This document shows positions 34,271-43,532 of a DNA stretch of 64,000 bases, one piece after another. The DNA is from Thermaurantiacus tibetensis. Lineage in GTDB: Bacteria; Pseudomonadota; Alphaproteobacteria; Sphingomonadales; Sphingomonadaceae. Numbering within the stretch: position 1 is the first letter of the stretch; every line of letters starts with the position of its first letter. The notes under the pieces were generated by a model. The model was not told where the DNA came from. It saw nothing but the letters and a program-made list of their open reading frames with translations, and searched no databases. The position numbers and the translations under genes were made by a program. Where the stretch lies: assembly GCF_015354055.1 (NCBI RefSeq), contig NZ_JACHTM010000004.1, forward strand, positions 283,902 through 347,901, written 5' to 3'.

Positions 34271-35100
34271 GCCACCCCCGCAAGCAGCGCACGGAGCTCC
34301 CCATCGCGCTCGCGCACGGGGTCCAAGCCGAAGAAGGCGGCAAAGGCGGCCGCGGCCTGCCCCACCAGCATCACGAGCCCGTCGACAGCCGGCAGCCCCA
34401 GCGCCCGGGCCCGCACGAGGAACGGAGTCTCGAGCGGCGCATAGACCATGTCGAACAGCCCCGCCGCCGCCTCGAGCGCTGCCAGCAGGGCCTCCGGCAC
34501 TGCGGGTCCGCCGCGCATGCCGAGGCTGGTCGCGTTCACGACCAGCGCGCCCGCGAAGGCTTCGCCGGCCGCCTCCAGCGCGAACAGGCGGGCCCCCGGC
34601 GCCAGCGCCTGCGCGAGCGCCCCGGCTCTCTCCGCGTCCCGCGCCACGAGGCGCACCTCCTCCACGCCCAGGCCGGCAAGCGCGGCAAGCGCCGCCCGCG
34701 CCGCCCCGCCGCTCCCCAGCACCGCAGCCGGCCGCCCGGGCCCCGCGCCCACCTGCGCAAGCGCTTCCGCCGCTCCCGCCACGTCGCTGTTGTCGCCGGC
34801 AAGGCTGCCGTCGGCCCCGACCGTCACGATGTTGGCTGCCCCCACCCGCCGCGCGCCTTCCTCCAGCCGGTCGAGGTGGGCGAGCGCCGCCACCTTGTGC
34901 GGCACGGTGAGATTGACGCCCGAGAAGCCCAGCGCCGGCAGCGCCCGCAGCGCCGCCCCCAGCGCCTCGGGGCGGACGGGCAGGCGCACATAGTCGCCGT
35001 CCACGCCCGCGGCGTCCAGCCAGAAGCGGTGGATGACGGGGCTCAGCGAATGGGCCACCGGCCAGCCCATCACGCCCGCCACCCGGAAGCCTGCGCTCAC
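34267..35100 (-). CDS. aroE: Shikimate dehydrogenase
   Basis: NADPH-dependent reduction of 3-dehydroshikimate to shikimate. In 277 residues it shows the shikimate-binding [10 protein letters not shown] (12-21), [11 protein letters not shown] with the catalytic lysine, and NSDVAG. The nucleotide loop GSGGAARA (about 127-134) and NATSLGM follow. It starts with GTG in a GTGA overlap with the end of maf, so the operon maf-aroE-coaE is coupled throughout. aroA of the same pathway is 29 kb away. Confidence 0.95.
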   Translation of the reverse strand: MSAGFRVAGVMGWPVAHSLSPVIHRFWLDAAGVDGDYVRLPVRPEALGAALRALPALGFSGVNLTVPHKVAALAHLDRLEEGARRVGAANIVTVGADGSLAGDNSDVAGAAEALAQVGAGPGRPAAVLGSGGAARAALAALAGLGVEEVRLVARDAERAGALAQALAPGARLFALEAAGEAFAGALVVNATSLGMRGGPAVPEALLAALEAAAGLFDMVYAPLETPFLVRARALGLPAVDGLVMLVGQAAAAFAAFFGLDPVRERDGELRALLAGVA

Positions 35101-35699
35101 GAAGGCATCTCCCCCATGGCCCGGAGCTGCGCCAGCACGGCAAGCAAGGGCAGCCCGCGCACGGTCCACAGATCGCCCGCAATCGCATCGAACAGCTGCA
35201 CGCCAAGCCCCTCCACATGATAGCCGCCGACCGAGCCCAGCACCGCCTCGGGCACCGCGGCCACATGGGCGGCAAGCCAGACGTCCGAGAACGTCCTGAC
35301 GGCAAGCGTCGCGACGCCGGCGTGGCGCCAGAGCGCTGCGCCGTCCCGCGCCAGCACCGCTGCCGAGACCAGCCGGTGCCGCCGGCCCCGCAGCGCCCGG
35401 AGCTGTTCGGCGAGGCCCTCGCGCGTGCCGGGCTTGGCCAGCCAGCCGCCGCCGTCGACCCTGCCGGCGGTGTCGGCGCCCAGCACGAGGCGGCCGGGCA
35501 TCCGCGCCGAGACCTTGACGGCCTTCGCCTCGGCAAGCGCATCGGCCAGCCGCAGCGGGTCCGCGCCCTCGGCGAGGAGCGCCGCCGTCAGCGCCTCCTC
35601 GTCGAGGTTCGCCGGCACCACCTCGAACGGCACGCCAGCCGCCTCGAGCATCGCCGCCCGCGCCGCCGAGGCCGAGGCGAGCACCACGGGCTCAGCCAA
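35097..35699 (-). CDS. maf: Maf-family nucleotide pyrophosphatase
   Basis: Hydrolyses non-canonical nucleoside triphosphates (house-cleaning). It has [33 protein letters not shown] at the N-terminus, [38 protein letters not shown] and [17 protein letters not shown]. Position two of the usual ASxSPRR motif is relaxed to ASASAAR. I chose a TTG start at 35699 with a GGAG site 6 bases upstream and an 8-base overlap with ppsR; a TTG at 35726 is an alternative adding 9 residues. It is part of the ppsR-maf-aroE-coaE-dnaQ operon. Confidence 0.88.
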   Translation of the reverse strand: MAEPVVLASASAARAAMLEAAGVPFEVVPANLDEEALTAALLAEGADPLRLADALAEAKAVKVSARMPGRLVLGADTAGRVDGGGWLAKPGTREGLAEQLRALRGRRHRLVSAAVLARDGAALWRHAGVATLAVRTFSDVWLAAHVAAVPEAVLGSVGGYHVEGLGVQLFDAIAGDLWTVRGLPLLAVLAQLRAMGEMPS

Positions 35700-36537
35700 G
35701 GACCGCTCCGCTTCCCGGCCCGGCAAGCTCGCCCTTCGCCGTCTGGTGAAGCGCGATGACCGCTGCCGCCGTCTCCTCGATCGAGCGGCGCGTCACGTCG
35801 ATCACCGGCCAGCCGCGCGCGGCGAAGAGGCGCCGCGCCGCCGCGAGCTCGTCGGCCACCCGCTCGGGGTCGGCATAGTCCTGCCCCATGCCGGCCGCGC
35901 CGCCCAGCAGGCGGTTGCGCCTCACTGCCAGCAGCCGGTCGCGGTCCATGGTGAGCCCCACGACGAGCGGCCGCCTGAGCTCGAACAGGCGCCGGTCGGG
36001 CGCCCGGCCCGGCACCAGGGGCAGGTTCGCCACCCGGTAGCCGCGGTTGGCAAGGTAGATGGAGGTGGGCGTCTTGGAGCTGCGCGACACGCCCACCAGC
36101 ACCACGTCGGCCTCGTCCCACCCCTCCGGCCCCTGCCCGTCGTCATGGGCAAGCGTATAGTTGAGCGCCTCCATCCGCTGGAAATAGGCAGCGTCCAGCA
36201 CATGCCGGCCGCCGGGCCGCGGCCGGGCGGGAAGCCCGAGCAGACGCGACAGGCCGAAGACGATCGGGTCGAGCACGGCAATCACCGGCAGCCCCAGCCG
36301 CTCGCAGCGCGCCTCCAGCCGGCGGCGAAGCGCGTCGCCCACCAGCGTGTAGAGCACGAGCCCGGGCCGCGTCTCGATCTCGTCCATCACCCGGTCGAGG
36401 TGGCCCTCCGAGCGCACCAGCGGCCAGAAGTGCCGAATCGCCTCCACGCCTTCGAACTGGGCGATCGCCGCCTTGGCCAGCACGTCGAGCGTCTCGCCGG
36501 TCGAGTCCGAGACGAGGTGGAGGTGGAACTGCCGCAC
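35692..36537 (-). CDS. Bifunctional kinase/pyrophosphorylase regulating pyruvate phosphate dikinase (PPSR, DUF299)
   Basis: Switches pyruvate, phosphate dikinase (or PEP synthase) on and off by ADP-dependent phosphorylation and Pi-dependent dephosphorylation. It shows HLHLVSDSTGETLDVLAKAA at the start and the P-loop-like GVSRSSKTPTSIYLANRG (about 153-170), both family signatures. I place the start at GTG 36537 (281 residues, normal length); an ATG at 36627 would add 30 residues inside the putative origin. This is the gene called RP001 beside the Caulobacter origin. Its 3' end overlaps maf. Confidence 0.92.
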   Translation of the reverse strand: MRQFHLHLVSDSTGETLDVLAKAAIAQFEGVEAIRHFWPLVRSEGHLDRVMDEIETRPGLVLYTLVGDALRRRLEARCERLGLPVIAVLDPIVFGLSRLLGLPARPRPGGRHVLDAAYFQRMEALNYTLAHDDGQGPEGWDEADVVLVGVSRSSKTPTSIYLANRGYRVANLPLVPGRAPDRRLFELRRPLVVGLTMDRDRLLAVRRNRLLGGAAGMGQDYADPERVADELAAARRLFAARGWPVIDVTRRSIEETAAAVIALHQTAKGELAGPGSGAVLG

Positions 36538-36902
36538 TTTGCTGGGGATAGACGGGTGGACGAACGGCGGGAAGGCCGGCGCGCGACTCGGCTGCCTGTC
36601 CACCGCGCCGGCATGTGACAGCGCCATCCACGACGGACGCTGCCGCCATTCCGGATCCATCCCCCTGTGGACAACTCCCGCGCCTGCTTCCGGCATCGCC
36701 GGGAGAACGGGAAAGCCGCCACCCGCAGAAGGGGTTGCGCTCCGCCGCTCGGTGAACAAGCCTGTGGATGAGCTTTCGTCCCCACGATCCACCGCAACAC
36801 AGCCGTCACCGGCAAGACCCGAAACTGTCATGAAAGGAGCGTGGACGGGTGGCCGCGCAATCCCGGTTGACGCCCGCCGCCCATCCCCCGAAGGAAGGGG
36901 CC
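36538..36902. other. Candidate chromosomal replication origin (hemE-ppsR intergenic region)
   Basis: A 365-base gap between divergent ppsR and hemE with no convincing gene. It contains DnaA-box-like 9-mers: TGTGGACAA (36666-36674) and TGTGGATGA (36763-36771), each one base from TGTGGATAA. Weaker ones are TGGGGATAG (36543-36551) and CGATCCACC (36785-36793). In Caulobacter and other alphaproteobacteria the origin lies exactly between hemE and the ppsR homologue RP001. Position and boxes together make an origin likely, but no AT-rich unwinding element is obvious, and the gap must also hold the ppsR and hemE promoters. Confidence 0.55.
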
Positions 36903-37964
36903 ATGGCCTCCGCCCCCGCGTCCCCGCCAGCCGTCGCGCCCTCCGCCCCCCAGGTTCCGGCCGCGCCGCTCCTCCGCGTGCTCCGCGGCGAGCGGGTCGA
37001 TCCGCCGCCGGTCTGGCTGATGCGCCAGGCCGGCCGCTACCTGCCCGAATACCGCGCGCTCCGCGAGGCGAAGGGCGGCTTCATGGAGCTTCTCCTCGAC
37101 CCGGAGGCCGCCGCCGAGGTCACCGTCCAGCCGGTCCGCCGCTTCGGCATGGATGCCGCCATCCTCTTCTCCGACATCCTCGTCGTGCCCTGGGCCATGG
37201 GCCAGGCGCTTGCCTTCGAGGCCGGCGAGGGCCCGCGCCTCACGCCCGCGCTCAAGGACGCGCCGCTCATGCTCGCCCTCCAGGCCATGACGACCGAGGC
37301 CGGCAAGCTCGCTCCCGTCATCGAGACGGTCCGCCGCGTCCGCGCCGCGCTTGCGCCCGAGGTCGCGCTCATCGGCTTTGCCGGCGGCCCGTGGACGGTT
37401 GCCACCTACATGCTCGCCGGCGAGGGCGGGAACCTCGAGGCCGCGCGCCTTGCCGCCTATCGCGATCCGCTCGGCTTCCGTGCCCTCGTCGACCGCATCA
37501 CCAACGTGACCATCGGCTATCTCGCCGCCCAGATCAGTGCCGGGGCGCAGGCGGTCCAGGTCTTCGACAGCTGGGCGGGCGTGCTGCCGCCGGCCGAGTT
37601 CGACCGCTGGGTCATCCGCCCCACCGCCCAGATCGTGGCGGCCATCGGCCACCTCGCCCCCGTCATCGGCTTTCCCCGCGGCGCGGGGCAGCAGCTCGCC
37701 CGCTATGTCGAGAAGACGGGCGTGACGGCCGTCTCGCTTGACGAGACCGCCGTGCCCGACGGCCTGCCGACATCCCTCCCCGTCCAGGGCAATCTCGACC
37801 CCGTGGCGCTCCTTGCCGGGGGCGAGGCGCTCGACCGCGCGCTCGACCAGTGCCTCGCCCGCTTCGAGGGCCGCCCCCACGTGCTCAACCTCGGCCACGG
37901 CATCGACAAGGAGACGCCCGTCGCCCATGTCGAGCAGCTGCTTGCCAGGCTGCGGGCGCGATGA
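36903..37964 (+). CDS. hemE: Uroporphyrinogen decarboxylase
   Basis: Converts uroporphyrinogen III to coproporphyrinogen III in heme synthesis. The 353-residue protein shows PPVWLMRQAGRYLPEYRALR, FSDILVVPWAMG with the catalytic aspartate, FAGGPWTVATYM, VFDSWAGVLP and LNLGHGIDKETP near the end. The ATG at 36903 has a strong AAGGAAGGGG site; a GTG at 36849 would add 18 poor residues. Its stop overlaps the hemJ start (ATGA). Confidence 0.96.
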   Translation: MASAPASPPAVAPSAPQVPAAPLLRVLRGERVDPPPVWLMRQAGRYLPEYRALREAKGGFMELLLDPEAAAEVTVQPVRRFGMDAAILFSDILVVPWAMGQALAFEAGEGPRLTPALKDAPLMLALQAMTTEAGKLAPVIETVRRVRAALAPEVALIGFAGGPWTVATYMLAGEGGNLEAARLAAYRDPLGFRALVDRITNVTIGYLAAQISAGAQAVQVFDSWAGVLPPAEFDRWVIRPTAQIVAAIGHLAPVIGFPRGAGQQLARYVEKTGVTAVSLDETAVPDGLPTSLPVQGNLDPVALLAGGEALDRALDQCLARFEGRPHVLNLGHGIDKETPVAHVEQLLARLRAR

Positions 37965-38404
37965 TGGGCTTCCTCGGTGGCGCCTACGTCTGGGTGAAGG
38001 CGCTCCACGTCATCCTCACCTTCTTCTGGATGGCAGGGCTCTTCATGCTGCCGCGCTACCTCGTCTACCAGCACGGCGAGGTGCCCGGCTCGGCTGCGGA
38101 CCGCCAGTGGACCGAGCGCACCCGGCGGCTGCGCCGCATCATCCTCACCCCCTCGCTCATTGGAGTCTGGGTCCTCGGCCTCATGGCCGCCCTCTCCTAC
38201 GGGCTTGCCTCGGCCGGCTGGCTCCATGCCAAGATCGCGCTCGTCCTGCTGCTCACCGGCTACCACGGCTGGATGGTGGCGCTCTCGCGGAAGATGGCGG
38301 CCGGCGCCCGGCCCATGACCGAGAAGGCGCTCCGCCTGTGGAACGAGGCGCCTGCGCTTGCCACCATCCTCATCGTTCCGCTCGCCATCCTGAAGCCCTT
38401 CTGA
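37961..38404 (+). CDS. hemJ: Protoporphyrinogen IX oxidase HemJ
   Basis: A small integral-membrane protein oxidising protoporphyrinogen IX. In 147 residues it has four hydrophobic segments, YVWVKALHVILTFFWMAGLFMLPRYLVY with the conserved His of the UPF0093 family, GWLHAKIALVLLLTGYHGWM and SRKMAAG with the conserved lysine. The start overlaps the hemE stop by 4 bases. The hemE-hemJ-rho order is typical of the class. Alternative start at the second ATG (MGFLGG) differs by one codon. Confidence 0.92.
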   Translation: MMGFLGGAYVWVKALHVILTFFWMAGLFMLPRYLVYQHGEVPGSAADRQWTERTRRLRRIILTPSLIGVWVLGLMAALSYGLASAGWLHAKIALVLLLTGYHGWMVALSRKMAAGARPMTEKALRLWNEAPALATILIVPLAILKPF

Positions 38405-38537
38405 CGCGCTGCCGCGCGCGGGAACACGACGGGCGGAAGCCTTCCCGCAGCGCCGCCCCCTGCTTCCCTTCGTCCCGATTCCGGACTAATGTGGTCGCGG
38501 GAGACAGGGGGGCGGAGGAGGGGGCGGAGGAGGAGCC

Positions 38538-39341
38538 ATGGGCCAGTCCGTCACGCAAGCGCCCGACGTGCCGGAGGCCGCCGGCCCGGCGGCCGTGCGG
38601 CGCATCACGCCCGATGATCTCCGCTGGGCGCTCGCCGCCGGCTGGGACGATTTCCGCGCGCTGCGCGGCGACATCCTCTTCCTTCCCCTCATCTACGCTG
38701 CCATCGGCTTCCTGGCGGCTGCGCTCGCCTTCCAGCGCGATCTCTTCCCGCTCATCTTTCCCATGGCCGCCGGCTTCGCCCTCGTCGGGCCCGTCGCCGC
38801 TGCCGGCTTCTACGAGATCGCCCGCCGCCGCGAGGCCGGCCTCGACACGAGCTGGCTCCACTTCCTCGACCCGCTCGCCGGCCGGTCGCGCCTGCCGCTC
38901 CTCTTCCTTGCCGTCATGCTCGCCGGCCTCTTCCTGCTCTGGGTCGCTGCCGCCCAGGCCATCTACGCCCGCACCCTCGGCCTCATCGGCCCGCCCACGC
39001 CGGAGGCCTTCCTGGCCAGCCTCTTCACCACGCCCGAGGGCTGGCGGATGGTCGTCATCGGCAACCTGGTCGGGGCCGTCTTCGCCCTCGTCGCGCTCGT
39101 CATCTCCGCCTTCAGCTTTCCCATGGTGGTCGACCGCGGCACCGATCCCATCGCCGCCGTCCTCACCTCGGCCCGCGTCTTCGCAGCGAATCCGGGCACC
39201 ATGCTCCGCTGGGGCGCGACCGTCGCCGGCATCCTCCTCCTCGGCTCGCTGCCGCTCTTCGTCGGCCTCATGGTCGCGCTTCCGGTCCTCGGCTACGCCA
39301 CCTGGCACCTCTACACCGTCGCCGTCGTCCGCGAGCCTTGA
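38538..39341 (+). CDS. DUF2189 integral-membrane protein
   Basis: A 267-residue protein with about six membrane spans. It carries the DUF2189 stretches [58 protein letters not shown] and [23 protein letters not shown]. Function is not established; the family is often near respiratory genes in alphaproteobacteria. It lies between hemJ and rho, with GGAGGAGCC as ribosome site. Confidence 0.85.
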   Translation: MGQSVTQAPDVPEAAGPAAVRRITPDDLRWALAAGWDDFRALRGDILFLPLIYAAIGFLAAALAFQRDLFPLIFPMAAGFALVGPVAAAGFYEIARRREAGLDTSWLHFLDPLAGRSRLPLLFLAVMLAGLFLLWVAAAQAIYARTLGLIGPPTPEAFLASLFTTPEGWRMVVIGNLVGAVFALVALVISAFSFPMVVDRGTDPIAAVLTSARVFAANPGTMLRWGATVAGILLLGSLPLFVGLMVALPVLGYATWHLYTVAVVREP

Positions 39342-39349
39342 TTTCCCTC

Positions 39350-39388
39350 TCGCCGCCTCCTAGGTGGCGGAAGGCCCCGTCCGGGGCC
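39350..39388 (+). promoter_or_regulatory. Two hairpins in the rho leader
   Basis: CCGCC...GGCGG, enclosing TCCTAGGT, is followed by the perfect GGCCCC-GTCC-GGGGCC at 39373-39388 in the 122 bases before rho. They may end the upstream transcript or take part in rho autoregulation, which acts through a structured leader in enteric bacteria. No T-run follows. Confidence 0.35.
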
Positions 39389-39463
39389 GCGGCCTTCCAC
39401 ACCTCCGGCGCCAGTCTCCAGCCGTCCGCGCTCCCGGTGGCGCCTGCTCCCAGAGGTTTCGCC

Positions 39464-40720
39464 TTGCACCTCCTCGACCTCAAGAAGAAGACTCCCGCCG
39501 AACTCGTCGAGATGGCCGAGACGCTCGGCGTCGAGCAGGCCTCGACGCTCCGAAAGCAGGATCTCCTCTTCGGCATCCTGAAGGCGCTCGCCGAAAAGGG
39601 CGAGGAAATCACCGGCTCGGGCACCATCGAGGTGCTCGCCGACGGCTTCGGCTTCCTCCGCTCGGCGGATGCCAACTACCTCGCCGGCCCCGACGACATC
39701 TACGTCTCTCCCGCCCAGGTCCGCCGCTACGGGCTTCGCACGGGCGACACGGTCGAAGGCGACATCCGCGCGCCCAAGGACGGCGAGCGCTACTTCAGCC
39801 TGGTGCGCCCCACCCGGATCAACTTCGACGATCCGGAGGTGCTCCGCCACCGGGTCAACTTCGACAACCTCACCCCGCTCTACCCCAACGAGAAGCTGAA
39901 GCTCGACACCGAGGATCCGACGAACAAGGACAAGTCGGCCCGGGTCATCGACATCATCGCCCCCCAGGGCAAGGGCCAGCGGGCGCTCATCGTCGCGCCG
40001 CCCCGCGTCGGCAAGACCGTCCTCCTCCAGAACATCGCCAAGGCCATCTCGGCCAACCACCCGGAGGTCTACCTCATCGTGCTGCTCATCGACGAGCGGC
40101 CCGAGGAAGTGACCGACATGCAGCGCTCGGTCCAGGGCGAAGTGGTGTCCTCTACCTTCGACGAGCCGGCCAGCCGCCACGTCCAGGTCGCCGAGATGGT
40201 GATCGAGAAGGCCAAGCGCCTCGTCGAGCACAAGCGGGACGTCGTCATCCTCCTCGACTCGATCACCCGCCTTGCGCGCGCCTACAACTCGGTCGTCCCC
40301 AGCTCGGGCAAGGTGCTCTCCGGCGGGGTCGACGCCAACGCCCTCCAGCGGCCCAAGCGCTTCTTCGGCGCTGCCCGCAACATCGAGGAAGGCGGCAGCC
40401 TCTCGATCATCGCGACGGCGCTCATCGATACCGGCAGCCGCATGGACGAGCTCATCTTCGAGGAGTTCAAGGGCACCGGCAACTCGGAGATCGTCCTCGA
40501 CCGCAAGGTCGCCGACAAGCGCATCTTCCCGGCGATCGACGTCGGCAAGTCCGGCACCCGCAAGGAGGAGCTCCTCGTCGACAAGGCGACGCTCGCCAAG
40601 ATGTGGGTGCTCCGCCGGATCCTCATGCAGATGGGCACGGTCGATGCGATCGAGTTCCTCCTCGACAAGATGAAGGACTCGAAGTCGAACGCCGACTTCT
40701 TCGCCAGCATGAACCAGTAG
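39464..40720 (+). CDS. rho: Transcription termination factor Rho
   Basis: Hexameric RNA helicase that ends transcription. The 418 residues begin [19 protein letters not shown], with the cold-shock-like RNA-binding domain [22 protein letters not shown]. Walker A is [11 protein letters not shown] (about 178-188), followed by Walker [18 protein letters not shown], the Q-loop [23 protein letters not shown] and the R-loop FKGTGNSE. The start is a TTG with an AGAGG site; this gives the standard length, while the longer in-frame start adds 42 atypical residues. Confidence 0.96.
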   Translation: MHLLDLKKKTPAELVEMAETLGVEQASTLRKQDLLFGILKALAEKGEEITGSGTIEVLADGFGFLRSADANYLAGPDDIYVSPAQVRRYGLRTGDTVEGDIRAPKDGERYFSLVRPTRINFDDPEVLRHRVNFDNLTPLYPNEKLKLDTEDPTNKDKSARVIDIIAPQGKGQRALIVAPPRVGKTVLLQNIAKAISANHPEVYLIVLLIDERPEEVTDMQRSVQGEVVSSTFDEPASRHVQVAEMVIEKAKRLVEHKRDVVILLDSITRLARAYNSVVPSSGKVLSGGVDANALQRPKRFFGAARNIEEGGSLSIIATALIDTGSRMDELIFEEFKGTGNSEIVLDRKVADKRIFPAIDVGKSGTRKEELLVDKATLAKMWVLRRILMQMGTVDAIEFLLDKMKDSKSNADFFASMNQ

Positions 40721-40882
40721 CCGCGCGGGGGCGGGCGGTCGCTGCCCCTGAGCGCGCCGGAGGGCAGGCCCGGAACGGGGCAGCCCGCATCCGCCGCCGT
40801 CCCGCGCCCCGTTCGCCCGCCTTGCGTCTTGTGTCCTTGAGGAAATGATGGCATTGTCGCTCCACTTGCAGGGGAGACATGC

Positions 40883-41440
40883 ATGATCGCCACCGCCCGC
40901 CTGGCTGCCGTCCTGCCGCCCATCGCCCTGGCCGCGCTCGCGGCCCCGGCCGCCCACGCCGTCGACTTCGGAGACACCGTCTCCTGTGCCCAGGTCACGC
41001 CCGGAGGCCTGTTCGTCTGCGCACCGGCCACTGCTCCGGTTGCCCCCGGCCCCGAGTTCACCATCGGCTTCCCCGGAGACCCCTATATTACGGCAGACGT
41101 CTCGCCCGGCCTCCTGCGCCTCGAGGGACTGCGCCTGGGCGGCCCGCTCATCACCACGGTCCTCGAGTTCCGCAACCTCAGCCGGCCGTTCGTCGCTGCC
41201 ACGCCCCGCCCCAGCCGGTGGGACGGCTACGCCTTCGCCGATGACGTGACGCTCGCGTCAGGGGCGCTTCGCCTCGACCTGCGCGGCACCAGCTTCAACA
41301 GCGAGAGCTTCATCGAGATTGGCCTTGCCAGCTATGTTCCCGAGCCTGGCACCTGGGCGTTCCTCGTCGCCGGCTTCGGCCTTGTGGGCGGGGCACTCCG
41401 CCGTGGGCGTCGGGCGGGGCACGCCGTCGCGCTTGCCTGA
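40883..41440 (+). CDS. PEP-CTERM (PEPxxWA) sorted exported protein
   Basis: A 185-residue protein with a signal peptide (residues 1-26, ending PAAHA) and a C-terminal sorting signal. The signal is VPEPGTWAFLVAGFGLVGGA followed by RRGRR, i.e. a PEP motif, a membrane helix and a basic cluster. PEPxxWA tails are typical of Sphingomonadales and are processed by an exosortase at the inner membrane. No exosortase is in this window. The mature part has two cysteines and is beta-rich; its role is not predictable. Confidence 0.92.
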   Translation: MIATARLAAVLPPIALAALAAPAAHAVDFGDTVSCAQVTPGGLFVCAPATAPVAPGPEFTIGFPGDPYITADVSPGLLRLEGLRLGGPLITTVLEFRNLSRPFVAATPRPSRWDGYAFADDVTLASGALRLDLRGTSFNSESFIEIGLASYVPEPGTWAFLVAGFGLVGGALRRGRRAGHAVALA

Positions 41441-41752
41441 GCCCGGGCCTGCGGGCGAGGCCGCTGCGCGGGCGGGAGCGGGGGCCTCGCCCTAGGTCCA
41501 GCGCCACCGCCTAACTCGAGGCCGCCGCGCGGGCGGGAGCGAGGGCGTGGGGCGAGGGGGGCGGCACCGTGGCGCGCCGGTTGTGTCCCAGGGCGGGCCT
41601 TTCCATCGGCCCGGTTTCGGTGCAGACTGTGCGGTGGCGGTGGCGCCTGCAGGGTCGATGGGTTTCGGCGCCACCGCCACCATCCGGATGCCGGGGACGG
41701 CCGGCGGTGCCAGAGCTCCCAGGCTGTTCGGCAACCCGTGGAAGCACCCGCA
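41441..41752. repeat. Gene-free stretch with a 29-base direct repeat
   Basis: This 312-base gap between the PEP-CTERM gene and radC has no supported gene. It contains a direct repeat, GAGGCCGCTGCGCGGGCGGG continuing to GGGGGC, at 41457-41485 and again at 41518-41546 with two mismatches. The 61-base period may reflect a slipped duplication. The remainder is unremarkable GC-rich DNA. Confidence 0.7.
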
Positions 41753-42544
41753 TCAAGCGCGTTGTGCCACGCCTGCGCAAGCCTGAGCGGTTGACATATC
41801 AATCGTTGATAGGGGGGAGGCCGAGAGCGGGGAAGGCCGCGCGACAGCCGGCATCGCGCTCGCCCAGCCGCCCCGGGCAATGACCACATGGTCGAGAAGC
41901 GTCATCTCGAGGGTCGCGAGCGCAGCGGCCACGCGGCGGCTCATGGCCACGTCGTCGGCAGACGGCGTCGGGTCGCCCGACGGGTGGTTGTGAACGAGGA
42001 TCACGCCTGCGGCTGAAAGCTCGAGGCCCCGTCGCGCAATCTCCCGCGGCCAGACGGCGGCACCGCTCACCGATCCGGAGCCCAGCACCTCGGTCTTCAG
42101 CAGCCGCTGCCCGGAATCGAGGTAGAGCGCGCGCACTTCCTCGACCGGAAGCCAGGCCATGCTGGCGTAGAGCCACTCCGCCACGGCTCCGGCATCGGCG
42201 ATTCGCGGCCGGTCGGCAGGCTCGGGCGCCAGCACGGCCGCAATCGCCTCCCGCACCAGCCCCAGGATCGCGACGACGCGCGCATCGGCGCCGAGCTGGC
42301 GGAGCCGCTCGTCGGAAAGCGCAAGCACTGCGCCGAGCGAGCCGCGCTCGGCGAGCAGCCGGTCGGCGAGGCGCGGCACGCTCTCGACGGCGGCGAGCAG
42401 GCGCATGAGGAGCCAGCGGTCGCGCGCGCGGACAGTGTCGGCCGCCGGGTCCCGTGCGGTCGGCCGGCCTGGCGCACGCACCGCCGGCCCGGCGGTGCGC
42501 AACCCGATCCGTCGCTCGCCGACGCCCCCGGCCACGCTCGTCAT
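41753..42544 (-). CDS. radC: RadC-like JAB/MPN-domain protein
   Basis: A 263-residue RadC-family protein. The N-terminal half is helical (a helix-hairpin-helix-like region, SVPRLADRLLAERGSLGAVLAL). The C-terminal MPN domain keeps the JAMM metal site: EEVRALYLDSGQRLL, VHNHPSGDPTPSADD and LLDHVVIARG. RadC is linked to DNA metabolism and mobile elements, but its activity is not settled. It is 43 bases behind the HTH/membrane module and may belong to that transcript. The last about 25 residues after ARGGW are unusual. Confidence 0.9.
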   Translation of the reverse strand: MTSVAGGVGERRIGLRTAGPAVRAPGRPTARDPAADTVRARDRWLLMRLLAAVESVPRLADRLLAERGSLGAVLALSDERLRQLGADARVVAILGLVREAIAAVLAPEPADRPRIADAGAVAEWLYASMAWLPVEEVRALYLDSGQRLLKTEVLGSGSVSGAAVWPREIARRGLELSAAGVILVHNHPSGDPTPSADDVAMSRRVAAALATLEMTLLDHVVIARGGWASAMPAVARPSPLSASPLSTIDMSTAQACAGVAQRA

Positions 42545-42587
42545 TCCTGGTCCCCCTCACGCGCGGCCAGTCCCGTATCGCCGCGTC

Positions 42588-43022
42588 TCATTGTCCCGTC
42601 CCTGCCCGGCGCTCTCGTCGGGAAGGCCCGCGCCGCCCCTCGAGCCAAGTCCCGAGCCCCACGGCCACCACCACGGGGTAGGACCAGATGATGAGGGTGG
42701 CGGCATAGGCAGCGGGCAGCATGCCCGGCATCTTCGCTGCGGCCAGATGGACGGCGAGCGCCCCCAGCTGGAACCCGGCGGCCCACAGCGGCCAGAAGGC
42801 GCGCGACCTGAGCCCGAGCGCAGCCAGCACGAGAAAGAGCAGCGCGTCGACGAGGACGATGCCGTATTCCGGCCCGGCGAAGCGGCGGAGCTGGGCGACG
42901 GGCGTGAGGAGCGAGGCCGCAAGCAGCGCGCCTGCGCCAATCCGCTCCTCCGGGCCGCCCCGCGCGAAGGCGAGGACGACGACCGTCGCCAGCAGCGCGG
43001 CAAAGACGATGGGCTCGAGCAT
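42588..43022 (-). CDS. Small multi-pass membrane protein of the HTH/membrane module (copy 1)
   Basis: A 144-residue protein of four or five hydrophobic segments: LEPIVFAALLATVVVLAFA, GALLAASLLTPVAQL, GIVLVDALLFLVLAALGL, FWPLWAAGFQLGALAVHLAA and LIIWSYPVVVAVGLGTW. It has a clear homologue at 60555-60965, with matching GPE-x-x-IxLxD, (F/L)WPL and GF-x-L-x-A-x-x-VHAA positions. I do not recognise a named family. It lies 76 bases after the helical protein gene and 43 before radC. By context it is a membrane partner of the membrane-anchored HTH protein. Confidence 0.75.
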   Translation of the reverse strand: MLEPIVFAALLATVVVLAFARGGPEERIGAGALLAASLLTPVAQLRRFAGPEYGIVLVDALLFLVLAALGLRSRAFWPLWAAGFQLGALAVHLAAAKMPGMLPAAYAATLIIWSYPVVVAVGLGTWLEGRRGPSRRERRAGTGQ

Positions 43023-43098
43023 CAGGTCCGACCCGGGCGCGTCCGTTTCCGCCGTGAGCGCACCGGAGGCCCCTCCGCCATCCGGTGCGCCCTCTCCG

Positions 43099-43452
43099 TC
43101 ACGCCGCCCGGTTCTCGACCACGCGCAGCATCGACTTCTTCGACGGCCACTCGGGCTTGTCGATGAAGCTGCCGAAGGCGACCTCGCCAAGGCCGATGGA
43201 CTTCTGCACCTCGGCGAGCGCCTGGTGCGCGGCGACCAGCTCGCGCCGCGCTTCCGAGAGCCGGGCGATCGCGGCCGCGGCGTGATCGATGGCCTCCTGG
43301 CCGGTGCAGGCCGACAGCCGGGCATCCTGCCGGGCGACCGGCATCATGCCGAGGAAGGCCGAGGCCTTGGCAAGCGCCGCATCGAGCGCGGCTTCGGTTT
43401 CGTAGAGCGATTCGGCCACCCGTGCGGCGACCTCGCGACGGTGTCTGGGCAT
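43099..43452 (-). CDS. Small helical protein of the HTH/membrane module (copy 1)
   Basis: A 117-residue, Ala/Glu/Arg-rich, almost wholly helical protein. The C-terminal conserved patch ARRELVAAHQALAEVQKSIG leads to FGSFIDKPEW. The homologue at 60962-61363 shares ARR-x-LVA-x-H-x-AL-x-x-x-Q-x-x-IGL-x-E-x-x-FG-x-FIDKP, so the patch is under selection. No known domain is recognised. It sits between the HTH regulator and the membrane protein, in the same order as in copy 2. Confidence 0.8.
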   Translation of the reverse strand: MPRHRREVAARVAESLYETEAALDAALAKASAFLGMMPVARQDARLSACTGQEAIDHAAAAIARLSEARRELVAAHQALAEVQKSIGLGEVAFGSFIDKPEWPSKKSMLRVVENRAA

Positions 43453-43532
43453 GGCGTCTCTCCCTCGCGGCGGCCCATGGCCGTGCCGCGCATGTCCTCG
43501 GGTTGATCTGAAGGGTCGGAAGGGGGCCCGGC

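Noticed and set aside
39311..40957. 548-codon frame antisense to rho
   Set aside because: Same type of shadow; rho on the other strand is complete and highly conserved.
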